A stretch of 64,000 bases of DNA from Numida meleagris (GCF_002078875.1 NC_034412.1:81113575-81177574); one strand, 5' to 3'. Shown: positions 12,939 to 26,600, counted from the first letter of the stretch. A program made the numbers and translations. Notes: generated from the sequence alone by a model not told the origin.

Positions 12939-14338
12939 CTGTATTTCATGGGTGTCCGCCTTTTTGGCTTGCCTGCACTGCATTGAATGAAGAAGAATGT
13001 ATTGTCGCATATATGTATGCTGCTTTGAAAGTAATGCCTCCTATTTATTTTCATGGAAACAACAACAGATACAGTGAGCACAGTAACTCTGTTTGATAGA
13101 GCAAATTCTCAGCTACAAAGTACTATTTTTCAACATAGTCATCACCATTAGCTTTGCATTTTCACCAGTGATGAACAAGAGTCTTCATAGCACCCTTGTG
13201 AAAATCTGCACCAGCTGAGGTGACCTGGTGTCACCACTGCTGAAACACACCACCCACTGCCTCACTGTGCTCTCCTCTACTGTTTGCTTTACATAAATGT
13301 TCAGCAAGCATCAGTGAATGTCAGTGGGTGCAACTTTTTCTGCATGGAGGAATTCAATCCCACGTCTTTGTTGCATACACACTTCCACGTCAGAGGCCAT
13401 TTTTTCAGACTGCCCTCTGCTGCCATCTGTCACACAGCAACAAAATATAATGAATGTTGGTGGGAAGGTTCATCCTCTGCTGCCATACCACCATCCGCCT
13501 CTGACATTGTGGGCTAACGTCATAAAATAGGCATTACTTTCAGAGCAGCCTTTGTAAAATATATAAAATAATAAATGTATATCAGTAAGAAAACTTATTT
13601 TAACTGTTAATATCTGTATTAAAATATTTTTTTAAAAAAGAGCAACAAACCCATAAAACTAGTGGGATATTTGATGCTGTTTTTGTGAAACTAATGTATC
13701 AGGCTGGTTTCGATGCCAGCAGCTGCAATTCTTAGTGAGGTCTCAAGGAGTTTGTCAGAGATTTTTGAAGAAATTTTACTCTTCCTGTGCTTCATCCTTC
13801 AAGTTAGTTGTTCACAAATGTACATACTGAGAGAAAGCAATGGTGTGAATGAGGTGTGACTGTAAAATGAGAGATATTTGTCTCTTGTAAGAGAGAGCTT
13901 ATAGAAGTCTGGTAAAGAGACATGGTCAAATTTTTCTTTGAGTTGAATATATGATTGCAACTCAATACATTCCATTTGAAAATTCACAGGTAATTCATAT
14001 ATGTCAACTAAAAATAGTATTGCAAATATACAGAAAAGGATGATTTTTTTCCATCAATCTTGAAACCTGTTCTCAAATTCCTTTATCAAAGTGGAAAGCA
14101 TGGCTGCATATTTTCCATGTTCATAGGGCTGTGTTTAGCCAGCGTATCAAAATGCATGACATTTGCCACCACTTGAGTTAGTGCTGCACTGCACCCTCCC
14201 TGTGCCCTGGTTCCAGCCCAAATGGGATTCATAGTGCACCGCTATTTGGATGGTGCAGAGGGGCCAGGCGGCCACAGTGTGAGCTGTACCGAGCTCATGG
14301 AGTCCGCAGGCTGTGCGTTGGATGTGCTCACTGTATTT
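12939..14338 (+). mobile_element. Charlie-type hAT element with nested mariner, flanked by 8-bp TSD
   Basis: The left end (from 12947) reads CATGGGTGTCCGCC, then TTTTTGGCTTGCCTG and GCATTGAATGAAGAAGAATG. These are close to the terminal sequence of Charlie-group hAT elements (CAGGGGTGTCCAA, then TTTTGGCTTCCCTGG and GCATTGAATGAAGAA). The right end (to 14330) contains CCGCAGGCTGTGCGTTGGATGTG, a diverged inverted counterpart. The octamer CTGTATTT occurs immediately outside both ends (12939-12946 and 14331-14338), as expected of an 8-bp hAT target duplication. A mariner lies inside at a TA. The GC-rich patch at 14150-14330 is explained as the 3' part of the element. No transposase frame survives, so it is non-autonomous. 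From memory, chicken repeat libraries contain a family named Charlie-Galluhop with this organisation. Confidence 0.8.
13018..13554 (-). mobile_element. Galluhop-type mariner deletion derivative, nested copy
   Basis: The terminal inverted repeats share CTGAAAGTAATGCCT-type sequence: TTTGAAAGTAATGCCTCC at the left end, and AGGCATTACTTTCAGAGCAGCC on the plus strand at the right end. TA dinucleotides flank the element (13016-13017 and 13555-13556), the mariner target. On the minus strand the residual frame contains a DYVEK segment like the C-terminal end of mariner transposases. At about 537 bp it is far shorter than a full mariner of roughly 1.2-1.3 kb and has no complete transposase. Weak frames across 13284-13530 are remnants and do not form a gene. 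Confidence 0.8.
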
Positions 14339-17300
14339 GCCGGCAAGGTGAATTTGGAGGAAGAAGAGCTCCTTTGTTAAGTTTTGCTAGAAATGATCGG
14401 TGTCTCATTTTGAAGGAGGTCCCAATTCGCAACTTATTTGACTGATAGTCCCACATAAACTCCTCATTTACTTGATGTTATTTGGAGTAAATTCTGAAAT
14501 CTGTAGGCCTCAGGAAAAGAACTTGAAATTTTTGAATTTTCATTACCAGAACCAAATCAGAGAGATAAAAAAAATACAGATTAATTTTTATAATTCAGTT
14601 AAGCTACAATTGATTATATACTGGAAACTAATCAGTATACCGTAATTGAAGAGATATTTTTGGACCAATGTACCAGCTGGTATCACAGATGGTACAGATG
14701 GCATAAGGCTCTTTAATGGGATAAAGATAATGTGTTGGCGCAAAGAGAGCTGAATATATGAACATGTGATTTTTCTTTCCCATTAGGAACTGTCTAATCA
14801 ATGTAATTTTAATTCATACACAAGTGTTACATTTGTATTCCACGTATCTGGATAACTAACTATTAAGATTCTTTCCAGTCAGTGACATTAGTACAAAACC
14901 ATACTCTGTTCTGGAAAACATCACACACTCTAGTAAAGAATAACTCATTAAACTTCTTAATTTAAAATAAAGAATTGATACTGAATTTTTAAAGAGAATT
15001 GATATTAAATTTTTGGAAGCAGCTAAGTTCCTCAGAAAAGTTTATTAACTCATAATCTCATGTTGGTGTGTGTATGGCAAAAAGTATGATAGTGGTATTG
15101 TTAATGAACAATTGGTGATGAATGTTCAGGAAATCATTCTAATTATTTTCTCTGAGGATCAAGTGTAGGTGGATATTTCTTGACAATAGTAGAGGGGCCT
15201 CATTTGTTAGCATGGGTTTTACTGGACTTAATTTCTTCTTGTACCATATATTATTGATACGGTGTCCTATAAAGTAGTGTTGACTTCAGAAGATTTTTTC
15301 TTACACCCCATTCAGAACTTTCTTTTGCCACTTTGTTGTTTTGTGTACATTGCACAAGACACAAGTGCTATCTACAGTATGTTCTGTATCCACTGTAGTG
15401 CTTTCAGTCACAAAGAGAGAAAGAAATTGCTAGATAAGCAAATTTTCTGATGTTTGAAATAAGCCTATTTGCCATAGGCAAAAGTTGCCACTGTGTAATA
15501 TTTAATAATTTGCATCCAGATTCCATTTTCTTTAGTATTTAGAAGTGCTCTGTTCATAAGCACTTGGTTGTTGTATCTTTTCAGTTTAAGTAAAACCTCC
15601 TCCAAAATTATTTAAGCTTTTATTTGATGTATCAAGATTGCTGAAGTCTATTTTATAGAATATTATATGTGAAGGCTCATTACTGCAGGTTTTACAGCCA
15701 TTTCCTACAGAAATGTGGCTGATGTTTGTTTAGTGTCTTCTATTTTTGAGCTTTTAGATGCAAGCTGTTTTATATTCCAGTCCTATATTTTTTTATTATT
15801 GGTAATAGTATTCTTTAACTTATTAAATGTGTTGTGATATATCTCCACCAACTTTCTGTTTTTGTTTTTTTGACAAGCTGATGTTATAAATAATTTCAAC
15901 TTTATGAACCTCTTTCACAATTAGAATTGATACAACAGTTCAGTGAGAGCTTGATTTTCAAGCAGCAGTTAAATTATTGATTTTTGTGTTTTCACCTATG
16001 AAAACGGTATGTCTTGCTTCTTCTCTGCACTAAAGATATAGACGGTATATTAACTGCCCTACAGTTTTACTTATTCTGCCTATCTGATTTTCATTGCATA
16101 ATATATATTTAATTTACACCAGGATTGGAGATTCTGAAGGTTTGGAAATGAGTGATAAAGTTGAAGCAATGCTTTGTTCTCTATGGCCCATAATAGACCC
16201 ATAATAGACTTACATCCACTTGTGGAACAAGACATCTGCATGAGATGTTAAGCTGAGTTACCTTCTTGTTTTCAGTAACTGGTGGGGCACAGTAGACACG
16301 TTTCTAAGTAAGATATATGTGGGATTTTTTAGAGCATCGCCTGGGCTAAATTCCAAACTTACTATTTGCATCCTGCCTACTTACACTTTTATGATCTTCC
16401 CGAACTAGAACTAGAAATGAAATGGAAAATTTCCTGAAATTTAAAATAACAAGTTCATATAATATATCAGTGAACTACAGAATGCAGCACTTGCAGTCAG
16501 AGCAGAAGATCTGACCATTAGCTGCATTTCACTGCATTATGCTGTTGAAGAGGTATGCAGGAAATGATTTCTTTTTTTTGCTTAATGTCAGTAATAGAAA
16601 TACCCTTAACCTTTTATGGAGGAATGTGTCATTGTTGCAGAGCAGAGCCTGATCTTAGTTTGTTGTTGCTTTTCACATTTTGTAGTAAAATGTGCTTCTA
16701 AAAATTAAGAAAAAAATATACCAAATGAGAAGTAACACTTAAAACCCCTTTTTTGCCAGAAATAAATTATTTCAGTATGGATGAGGATGTAGGGAAATGG
16801 GCCTTCTTAATGTCAGAATTAAATATAACATTTAATCAATAAGCTTTTCTGAACACCTAGCAATGTTTTGGCTCCTCTGGGTGGATATTTTTATAATATT
16901 TTAGTTATCATAATTTCATCCTCTCTGTTCACAAGTTTCAGGGGAGGTCAGCTATCTTTATTTTTCATTAATTTGTAAATAGTGTCTTTTTAGATATTTT
17001 TTAGTCCTATTCTAAAGTAAAAAAAATTGTAATCAAAATACTCCACAAGTTCACAAGTACCTTTATTAGTAATTTTACCGTATAAAGTAGCCATTGCTAG
17101 AGAAGGAAGAAGTCTAATTACATGGATTAGATAATGAGAATTTCCCCAGGTAATATTTTAGGATGATTATCACTTACTATTTTAGTAATGAAGTGCCAAA
17201 AGCACATAATAACACAGTCAATTGATTACCTAATATAAAAGTACCAGATTATTATTGTAGAAAGTTTTGATGATTCCACTTCATTGCTTTATTCTATTGT

Positions 17301-19361
17301 ATTATATAGATATTCTTTCTAATATTCTGTACTTTCTGATGTGAGGAGTGATTTACAATGCAATAGTTAGTTTTATACTATGAAAATATGTCAGAAAGTA
17401 ACAATTTAATCTCTGAAGCCATAACAACTTATTTTTTTATGTACAAGCATACATTCTGATGTATTTAAAATATTCACTGAATATATTACCCTGAGATGTA
17501 ATCTAAGAACAGAATTTCTTCTTTCACTCAACTTAGGAGAAATGTGGTCAAACCAAATGAATATGTATGTGTGTGTGTGTGTGTATATATATGCATATAC
17601 ATTGCTTGTATATCTGCTTGATCATCACCATTCAGACATACTAGGAATCCAGCTGTTTTTCTGGACAGTGATGTACTATGCAGAGATACAACAGCTGAGC
17701 TAACTCTGCAGTGCGAACTAATATGCAAGTGCTAGTGCAGGACATTCACTAGGCTAATTAGCTGACTAAGCAGTGCTAACTATAGCAGGCATTATGCCAT
17801 GTAAGCAGAGCTATGCTGCTTCTGAGATGCAGCTTCTGTCTATACACAGTGCTATTTTTGGTAATGTGAACTCTTCACAACTTCTTCAGAGCTAGCAGCA
17901 TGCATCTATTTTCCCCACGGAGAAGAGAGGGAAGAAGGCTGCTTCAAACAACAGGAAAAGAGAAAAATGGTATTGAGCTTCTTTTACCTATAGGCTGGGA
18001 CTTCTGCACATGTTCATTCTCAGTCCCATCTCTGCTTTCCTCTGAGGCACATGCCAGGTCTGTATACCATGTCCATATGTGAGGCTACATGCCTGAATTT
18101 GCCACTTGCTCAGTGAGCGTGAACATGCCTTTTTTCATCCCATTGCCCAGCCTACAAAAGCAGGAAAGCATTTTAGGTCAGTTTAGCTTTGGAAGGAAGA
18201 TGCCACACTGACTGTCTCTGTTTCTTAGTCTTTGTTTCTTCAAGTAATTAGCATTACTGAGTTATCTGTAGCAACTTTAGAAATCATGTCATTAAAAATA
18301 TTTTTCCTTCTTATTGAAGTCTGTCATGTTAATGCCTTCACTATTGAATTAGACACCACATTTTTGAATTGTTATTCATTTTTAATCTTTGAAAAGCCTA
18401 ACACGGTTTTGAGCTCGTCAAAGATTTTTGGAAAAAAGTAATGCTGGAAATTATGATTAATACCTTATTTGCACTGCCCTTTTTTCTTTTTATAGCAGCA
18501 CCACCACAACACATACATTGAAAGCACCATGAAATCAGCAGGTAGCAATGTATACAGTATATAGAGAAGATTATTCACTTGGGGAAGAAGTAATTCTACA
18601 AACTGAAAATGAAACAAGATACATTCTCCTAGTATCTTTAGGCCTACAACAACTCTGAAGTCATGGCAGGAGGTTTTGCCATCTCCAAGGCTCTCCACTT
18701 CATTTGTGCCAGGCTCCCTGTCTGTCTTGGGTGATGTCAGTAATTCTCCTATGGAAAACCATCTGTTGTTCTCTTACCAACAGCTGTAGGATGAATAATG
18801 GAGGTTTTTATGGAAAAATTTAACATGCTAGTCCTGAACAAATGTAGACCAGTTGCATCTATGGTAAGGCGAATAAGGAGAATCCGTTCAACTCTGAAAG
18901 GGTGTTAAGAATTATCCCTCTGAAATATTCCAGTCATGAATATCAAACTTTTCCCCTGTTTGAAGCTGAGTTGGGGTGGTAAACTATATATCCTGTTATC
19001 ATGATAACATAGACTTTTTAGGAGACAGTTTTGTTTAACCACACTTTCAGGTTGTGCCTTTTCAGTGTGCTTCACAGAACAAATTAATCTTACTCTGAGG
19101 CAATAGATTCCTTTTTATAAACATCATATATGTTTTGGAATCAGATTAGCAATAATCTTCTGTTAGGTTTCAAAAAGGATAAAGACGAAAGTATGCATGG
19201 CTAATGAAATAAAAGATCCACTGTATTCTTTCAGACAAAAGAAATACCATTCTTGCTATGAAAAGAAAAGATAGTCTGAATATCCCTAGTCTGAATTTTA
19301 GATTTATCATATGAAAGAGGAGAAGTAAAATAAATTTTTACTTAAGAGTTACAGCAAGGCT
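14339..19361. other. Non-coding block with a short TG microsatellite
   Basis: AT-rich sequence without a recognisable gene or repeat family. It contains (TG)n at 17568-17584 and a perfect 16-bp palindrome, TGTTATCATGATAACA, at 18994-19009. Frames such as those near 15262, 17900 and 18232 are short and featureless. Confidence 0.5.
17568..17584. repeat. (TG)n microsatellite followed by alternating AT
   Basis: About 17 bases of alternating TG run into TATATATATGCATATAC. It is an ordinary dinucleotide microsatellite. Confidence 0.85.
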
Positions 19362-20394
19362 TTTGCTTACAGGGTCACACGTTGGTGGATAAGGGAAAAA
19401 CAACTCACTTCATCTACTTTACTTGTGCAAAGCATTTGATACTGTTTGACCTGACATCCTTGACGCTAAAATGAAGAGACATAGATTTGATGGATGGACT
19501 GCTGGATGAACAAGAAATTGACTAGGTGGTTGCATTCAGAGAGTTGCAGTCAGTGTCCAGATGGAGATCAGTGATGAGTGCTGTCCCACAGGAGTGGACA
19601 CTATTTAACATCTTTGTGGGCAAAATAGACAGCGGGATTCAGTGCACCTTCAGCAATTCTGTGGACTATACTGATCTATGTGGTGCATCCAAAATGCTGG
19701 AGGGAAGGGATGCCATTAAGGGAGACCTTTGACAGGATTGAGAATTGGGCCTGTGTGCACCTCATGAAGTTCAGCAAGACCAAGTACAGGTACCTGCACC
19801 TGGGTTGGGGCAATCTCAATCACAAATACAGGCTGGGTAATGAGGGAATTGAAAGTAGACTTGAGAAGAAGGACTTGGGAGTTCTGGTGGATGAAAAGTT
19901 CAACATGAGTCAGCAATGAGCACTTGCAGTCCAGAAAGCAAACTGTATATTGGGCTGCACAAAATTTTAGCTAGTAGGTGATTGTCCTGCTCTACTCTGC
20001 TCTCACGAGACACCACCTGGAGTGCTGAGTTCAGCTCTGGGACCCCCACCAGAGGGGGAAGGCCAACTTCTGGCCAACAGGGAAGATAGAGAGGGACTCT
20101 TTATCAGGGAGTGTAGTGATAAGACAAGGGATAATGATGTTAAGCTGAAAGCGGGTAGGTTTAGATTAGATATTTGGAATAAATTCTTCACTGTGAGTGT
20201 GGTTAGGCACTGGGACAGGCTGCCCAGAGAAGCTGTGGATGCCCCATTCCTACAAGTGTTCAAGGCTAGGTTGGATGGATTCTGGACCGCCTGATCTGGT
20301 GGGTGGCAACCCTGCCCAGGGCCGGGGGTTGGAGCTAGGAGATCTGTATGGTCCCTTCTAACCCAAACAACTGTGATTCCATGATTCTATGATT
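19362..20394 (+). mobile_element. CR1 LINE, 5'-truncated and internally deleted
   Basis: This copy encodes decayed CR1 ORF2. At 19374 onward the frame resembles the HVVDKGKTTD...KAFDTV segment of CR1 reverse transcriptase. At 19526-19732 it reads a form of RWRSVMSGVPQ...LFNIF...DIDSGIECT. The next segment resembles the EKDLGVLVDEKLDMSQQ region. The FADDTKL metal-binding motif is degraded to a VDYTDLC-like string. Near 20040-20100 roughly 200 bases expected of the C-terminal domain are missing. The copy then resumes with a form of RLDIRKNFFTV...HWDRLPREAVDAP and finishes in a typical CR1 tail with repeated ATTCTATG-like units (ends 20394). Frameshifts and stops make it a dead copy. Confidence 0.92.
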
Positions 20395-23300
20395 CATGCT
20401 GCTTCTGGAAGCATTGTGAAGTATTCAGAACAAGCTATACTGGGCGCGGCAAAGGAGTTCTCAGATTATAGTTAATGATTATGTGATAATTTTTTTCAAT
20501 TCAGAGGACTGGGAAAAAGCCTATGTAATAGAGATGACTGCTCTTAGTTGATTTCTTTTATGCAACTTTTTAGTCACGTTATTATGAAAAAGATTTGGTA
20601 TCTAGAATGGATTCTGGCCATAATAAAATGAAAATAATTTCCTCTTTTTTTGAGTATTTTTTAGTTTGGCCTGTTTTAAGGCTTCAATTATCTGAACTTG
20701 GCTTCTTTAGCAACTGAAATTCTATGTAAATATTAAAATATTTAAGTATGTATTTTGTCATAGTCTTCATTTTTGCATGAAGTACTGTGTAAAGATGGTC
20801 TGAGGAAAACATATATTAGAGAAATTTTCTATTTTGAATCTGAAATTATGTAATACCTACAAAAATGCTATGTCTGGGTTGCCACAAGGTGAACGGTCAA
20901 GAAATGTTTGAAGGCTTAGTATTCTGTATATCAACAATACATACCAAACATTCTGTCCCTCAGAATCAGGAGCTTGATTTTAATTCCTTTTATCTAGCTA
21001 GAGAAAGGTTAAAGATTAAGCTATTAAGATTTGTAAGAATTACCAGATTCTCTAAAGCAATTCCAAAGAAGCTTTATTTTTGGCTCAGCTGCATGATAGC
21101 ACAAAACAACTTTTGTTCTGCTTTCAGCCGAGCTATTTATACTTTGTAGTTCACTGAGGACAGTGCCCTAGGATATTATTATTTTTCCTTATGTTTTGTT
21201 TCTTTTTGGTAACATCTATTTTATTTTGTGCTCAGAATGTTTAAAAACGCCCTAATTATTTCCTCACTCACACTAAATGACAGTTCTATGAGGTTAATTC
21301 AGTGAAAGAAAATCTATATCATATAAACCCAAAAAATCAGGTGATATTTCATGCAGCCTGAAGGAATGAGACTCTGCCTCTGTTTCTCTTCTGGAGATAA
21401 AGGGAAGGAGCATGGCAATTGGTAACAAAAACAATAGCAATACCACCTTCTTCACTGTAACCCGACCCTGTAAAAATGCAACAGAAACATGGCCAGTGAA
21501 AATGCTTCACTGTGGAAAGCTTGACTGGGAATCCTGAAACAACTGAGTAGCTGTTCCTAAGAAACAGTAGGGACTGGACTAGATGAATTTTTCAGATGTA
21601 TGTTTAATATGTCTAATCAGCCCTCCTTTTGAGTTTATTTAATTAACTTCAGCGTTTTTTAGATAAATACAAGAAGGAAATCTGTGAATTGAAAAGAATC
21701 ATTAAGAAATGGAAGAAGACAGAAAGGATTTGGCATGCCTTTTTGTTTGTTTGGTTGTTTTTTTTTTTTTTTAAACACAAGCTATAATAAGTCCATGGAT
21801 TTCCTTGCTGCAGAACAGAATTAGGGCTGAGGTCTTGGGCTGCTGCTAGGTCAGAGCAGTTCCTTGCACCTTTGAAGCCAGGTGGCAAGTCTGAGAGGCT
21901 GGAGGTGTTGTGACACCCCAGTACTGCACGATCCACACTCTTGGATCATAGGAGAACCTTGGACTGTGGGGCAATTGAGAAGGAACAGTCCAAGGAAATG
22001 GTAAGGTTATTTAATAAAGGATCTGGGTTTTTCTCTCTCTCTTCTTTTTTCCCCCATGAGTTTGTCATTCTTATATGCTCTCCTTAGCGTGACAGTTTGA
22101 TGCAGACTTCAGAACAACATGGGATCTTTCACAGTCTTGTGAGAAAGTCTATCACTTTTGGGGAATGGCCTGTGCATTATACTGCTTTGCAAATCTGTCT
22201 TCCTATTGATTTTTTTCACGTTGGATTACTTGAGGTGTCAGTAGAAATTTCTCAGCTTCAGTTTAAAACCTACTTAAGCCACACTGTTAGCTAATATCTG
22301 TTTATTTCATGCTAAATGTTCATGTGCACTGAGACAGGAACTACAGGGCAGCAAATGGGGGCAAATAACATCTTTTCTATAAAACTTGTGTCTCTCTATG
22401 TTAATCTATGACTTAAATGCAAACATTTAAGCAAGAGTGGGTGTAATAAAAGGCAGTACAAGCTGGGTCTTTTTGTTGTTTTCCCTATGTTTATCTGACA
22501 TATTTTATGGCTCTGTAGCCTAGTTATATTCTGTAATTTATTTTCTGTTGATCTTTGCCATGCAACTTTACCCCACTAATTCATTTCCATATGAAATTCT
22601 AGCAAACAATTCTAAGTCATAAAGCTTTGAGTGTCCTTGCTGGTGCAGTAAAGCGTGATTGTGCTGGAGGTAGAAGTATTTATTTATATTTTTGTAGTGC
22701 TTTGTTGCATTACTAATTTTTCTTTAACTTTTATGGTATTGTATTTGTACATGTTATAAAAACCAACTGTTTTCAGCTATTTGGATATAAAATTGGCAAG
22801 AAACAAATATGTTTAACCTGTATGTCCTCACAGAAAAAGTATAGTCCTATTTCAGAGGTGTCATATAGTATGGATACATAAGAACTAGGAAAATAGAGAT
22901 ACCATTCATTTTTTCCACATATTCTACTTTTTGTGATTTCAGTAGCTGATCTGCAGCTAGATGCAGCTCTTAAAATGTGTAGAACTGGGCAAGTGTGGCT
23001 CACTCACACAGGTACTGGTAGTGAAGAAAATAATTCGTTTTGGGGGCTACAGGTTGCATGCTGGAAGATGGGGATAGTGGCACCATGCAGTGAATGAGTT
23101 GCAAGCGTCAAGAGCAGACATCATTGATGATGTGTCAGGTGGAAACATTAACAGCAACAGAAATGTCATACAAATGCAAAATATTCCTTATAGCAAACAT
23201 GTAAAAAGTATTTTTTTAAAACTGGATAGAAAAGATTTGGAGGTAGATTAGTTTTTGCAGTTAGAGTTAGATTGTATGCCCCAAGCACACGGAAAGTAAG

Positions 23301-23450
23301 CAGTGCAGTAATAAGATACAGGTGTGCCCAGTGTACCTGCTGGAGGGCAAGCCCTTAACAGAATCAGCGGAATGTAGAATCTGGGTAGTAAGGGGATGGG
23401 ATTTAGTTTTGTGGCTGAGTTATAAGTGTGAGGAAAGCTGTGATTAGGTG
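20395..23450. other. Non-coding block, nothing recognised
   Basis: No gene or repeat family is recognised. It contains a T15 run at 21758-21772. A phrase near 21570-21585 (GGACTGGACTAGATGA) weakly recalls a CR1 tail but is too short to call. Confidence 0.45.
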
Positions 23451-23617
23451 TTTTTTTTTTTTTTTTTTTTTATGAAAAATACAGTGGTTTGGATATTCTT
23501 TAAATNNNNNNNNNNNNNNNNNNNNNNNNNNNNNNNNNNNNNNNNNNNNNNNNNNNNNNNNNNNTTTTTTTTTTTTTTTTTTGATGAAAAATACAGTGGT
23601 TTGGATATTCTTTAAAT
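23451..23617. other. Assembly gap (59 N) with duplicated flanks
   Basis: Ns occupy 23506-23564. On the left a T21 run (23451-23471) is followed by a 34-base string beginning ATGAAAAATACAGTGG (23472-23505). On the right a T18 run (23565-23582) plus one G is followed by the same 34 bases without mismatch (23584-23617). The simplest reading is that the two contig ends are the same locus, broken at a homopolymer and joined without merging. Confidence 0.9.
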
Positions 23618-26600
23618 GTATTTCAAGTTGAATTTGGAAGAAACAAGAGAAGAGTTTGAGGCAAAAGTGGAAGACTTATCTTTGAGTACTTCATTAAAGG
23701 AGCTGTGGAACCACCCTTGCAAAAACTGCCTTGCAAATTGTGCTGAGGAAAGAAGATTTAAAGGTGAAGCTGCTGTGATTTTTAGAAGCATCTGTTAAGA
23801 TGATGCTACAGAGCATGCAATAGCTGTGTGACTCAGCTAGAAACAAGGTGGAAGGCTGTTTTTCAGTGGATGATCCAGGAAGAAAAAGGATTTATTTTCT
23901 TTTCCCCCTAAGAAGGTATCTCTTTTGATAAAGGGCAGAGTTGGTGGAAGGGTGTGACTGGAGTGGGTAAGTCTATGCTTCAGCAATTTATATTCTCAAA
24001 ATGTGGAATTGTTTGTCTTTTTAGTACACGTTGGACATGTTTAAATTTTACGTTAAACTTTACTATCCAGTTGCAGTTTATGCTTTTCTTTAAGCAGACT
24101 AAAAGCTGATCTGTGTTGAGCTATCACCACCTAGTGGATAAACAGAAATAATGGAAAATGATAGAATCTGAGAGGGAAAAGTATTTATTGTTAACTGTTG
24201 TGCTTTTGCACTGCTGTGGAAAAGGTAGGAGCAATAGGAGTAATGAACTTTGTTAGAAAATAAAATATATGCAGTACTAATCTATTACTAGCTTCATCTT
24301 GTAATGGCTCTCCTTTCTGCATTATGTGGTAACTTAATAATATCTTCCTTCAGTGTGGATGTGATTAGCTAGTGGACTCTTTTTCTGTTTTAGCTTGCAT
24401 GTAATTGATTTCAAATGTAGCTGTGGCATTCAAGAGAGCCAGCATTTTTGTGTTGTATAATGAAAGCTTTAAACGTGGTAAACTACATCTTGCATTATTC
24501 TCTGCTGACTTGTTTGAATACTCTAGTTCTACTTTTATAAGGTGCATGTGGTATACAAAAATAGATTGATCTGCTCTGACAACTAACCGACCTTCCTTAA
24601 AGTGTGCGTCTTATAGGACTTTACTTTAAATATTATGTCTTAAATTGATGATGAAATGAAGTTATTTAATTAGGTTTTAGTAGCTCGTATCTATCATACG
24701 TTTCCCTGATAAATATCTATAGAAATGAAATGCTGATGTAGACTGTTTTTAATGAGAACATTTTCCCCTGAACCCCAGTAACATGGCTCATGGGAGGGGA
24801 GTGCTGGTGGTGCGTGGTCTTCAAATTTTACACCTATTTGAATGCATTCTTGTCTGCATACTGAAGTTTTAACCTTACATGCTTGATCAATCAGTGCATA
24901 TTCTCTAACTCTGTAGGCTGTTGAGGTGGTGGATGTGGCTCATGCTTTCCTGAAATAAGCCAACTATTGGGTTGTTTCTCAGTTATCCAATATGAATACT
25001 TATCCTCATCAGTACTATATAAAGCTATTATTTTCATTATTCTTTCCTTGGGATAATTGCAAGGAGGAAAAGAAGAAAAAAATCTGCCTAAAATAAATGA
25101 GATTGTCTATTTCTCATAGCTCAGCTCCTCTAGCTGAAACAATGTGATGCTGCTGAATAGCTTATGAATGTAGTGTGGAGAAATCAGAATAAGCTATCTG
25201 ACTGAAGTTACTCAAGAATGACTAAGAATAATTTGGCTGTCAATAAATACAGGCTTCTGGCCATTAAAGAAATGAGTATCTGAAGTAGGCACCTAGCTAG
25301 TGACAGGCCAAGAGGAGTGACTGCTTCAGAACAGAAGGTTGGTTTGTTCAAGAAAAGAGTAGAATGTGATTTTCTGCAGTGGTAAGTTGATGCTAGACTC
25401 ACAGAGTTTGGGAGAGCTTCTCTGAACATACGAGCTGAAACAGAGGCACGTTTGAGTTTTGGAAACTTTTTGAACATATGCTCACCCCTTATTTTTTGTA
25501 TTCCTCATTTATGGAGAGGTGTATATCCTTGATAGCTTTAATGTGTGCTTTACTCTAGCCTACATAGAGGCAGACTAAATTATCGTATTTCAGAGTTGCA
25601 CTGCTGTATCACTGACCCCTATGCCACTTCAGGTATGTGGTATTATACTGTGCCGTACTGACATATCTGTACTATACAGTAGGTCTCACAAGCTACTGCA
25701 CTGAGCTGAGCCAACGTAGCTAAAACGAGAGCAACCCAACCAGCCCTTTCACTTCACAGCCAGGAGCTGTCCTTCTCCAGTACCATCTTAAGGAACTGAT
25801 ACAGCCAGAAGTGTAACACTGATGTAGGGTTTTCCATACTTGAGTCCATATGGTTTGTCTGCCTGTGCCATGCACTGCATTTCAGTTATCTTCACGGTAT
25901 TTTACTTATCTTCAGTTTCAATAAATGGTTACTGTTTCTGAAAAAAGAATTATGGTTGCTTTTACTGGCTTAATTGCTTGGATTGTTGGTACAAGCCAGA
26001 AAGGGATGTGATCTTTGATCTGTTAATGGATTATCTTAGAAAAACTGTCAGTGTTAAAAATCACGAGTTGCTTTTGCTTTTGACATAACTGCTTTTCAAA
26101 ACTTTGAATCTGTTAGCTTTGCTTTGGCTTTGTTGGGATTTGTTATGTAGATGTAAGATTGCCAAATAAGAGAAGCTGGAAGAACAGATTCTGTCCTAGG
26201 GCACAGATGGAGCACATGAAGATTATGTGCTGTACTTCAGATTAAATGACAACTTTATTTCTTAAGCTAGAAATAGTCAGTTATCTTTTTGACAAATGGG
26301 AACGTAACTTTATTTTATGTTTTGTTCATAGAAGCAGTTTTCTTTGACCAGAAATGGCTCTGTGTGCTCGGTGTTTTGCTGTTTTGTTAATGGAGTGCTT
26401 TGTGGCTGTGTTTTCAGGAAGGTTTCCTCTGTCCTTTTCTAATTGCCTCTGTGACTCTCTGCTGTAAACTTCAGGCTTACCAGGAGTGCAAGTAAATCCA
26501 TAGCTGCTTTCTTGGTCACATTTTAAAACTTTGGGTGCAAAACCTGTAGCTTTTTGTAGATGATTAGCCTGGTAGATGCTTCTTGTGATGGTAATGTATT

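Noticed and set aside
23616..23798. 60-codon frame with charged, coding-like composition next to the assembly gap, preceded by a T-run and CAG
   Set aside because: A TAA lies immediately upstream in frame, so it could not be read through from an acceptor. The adjacent sequence is also affected by the gap artefact.
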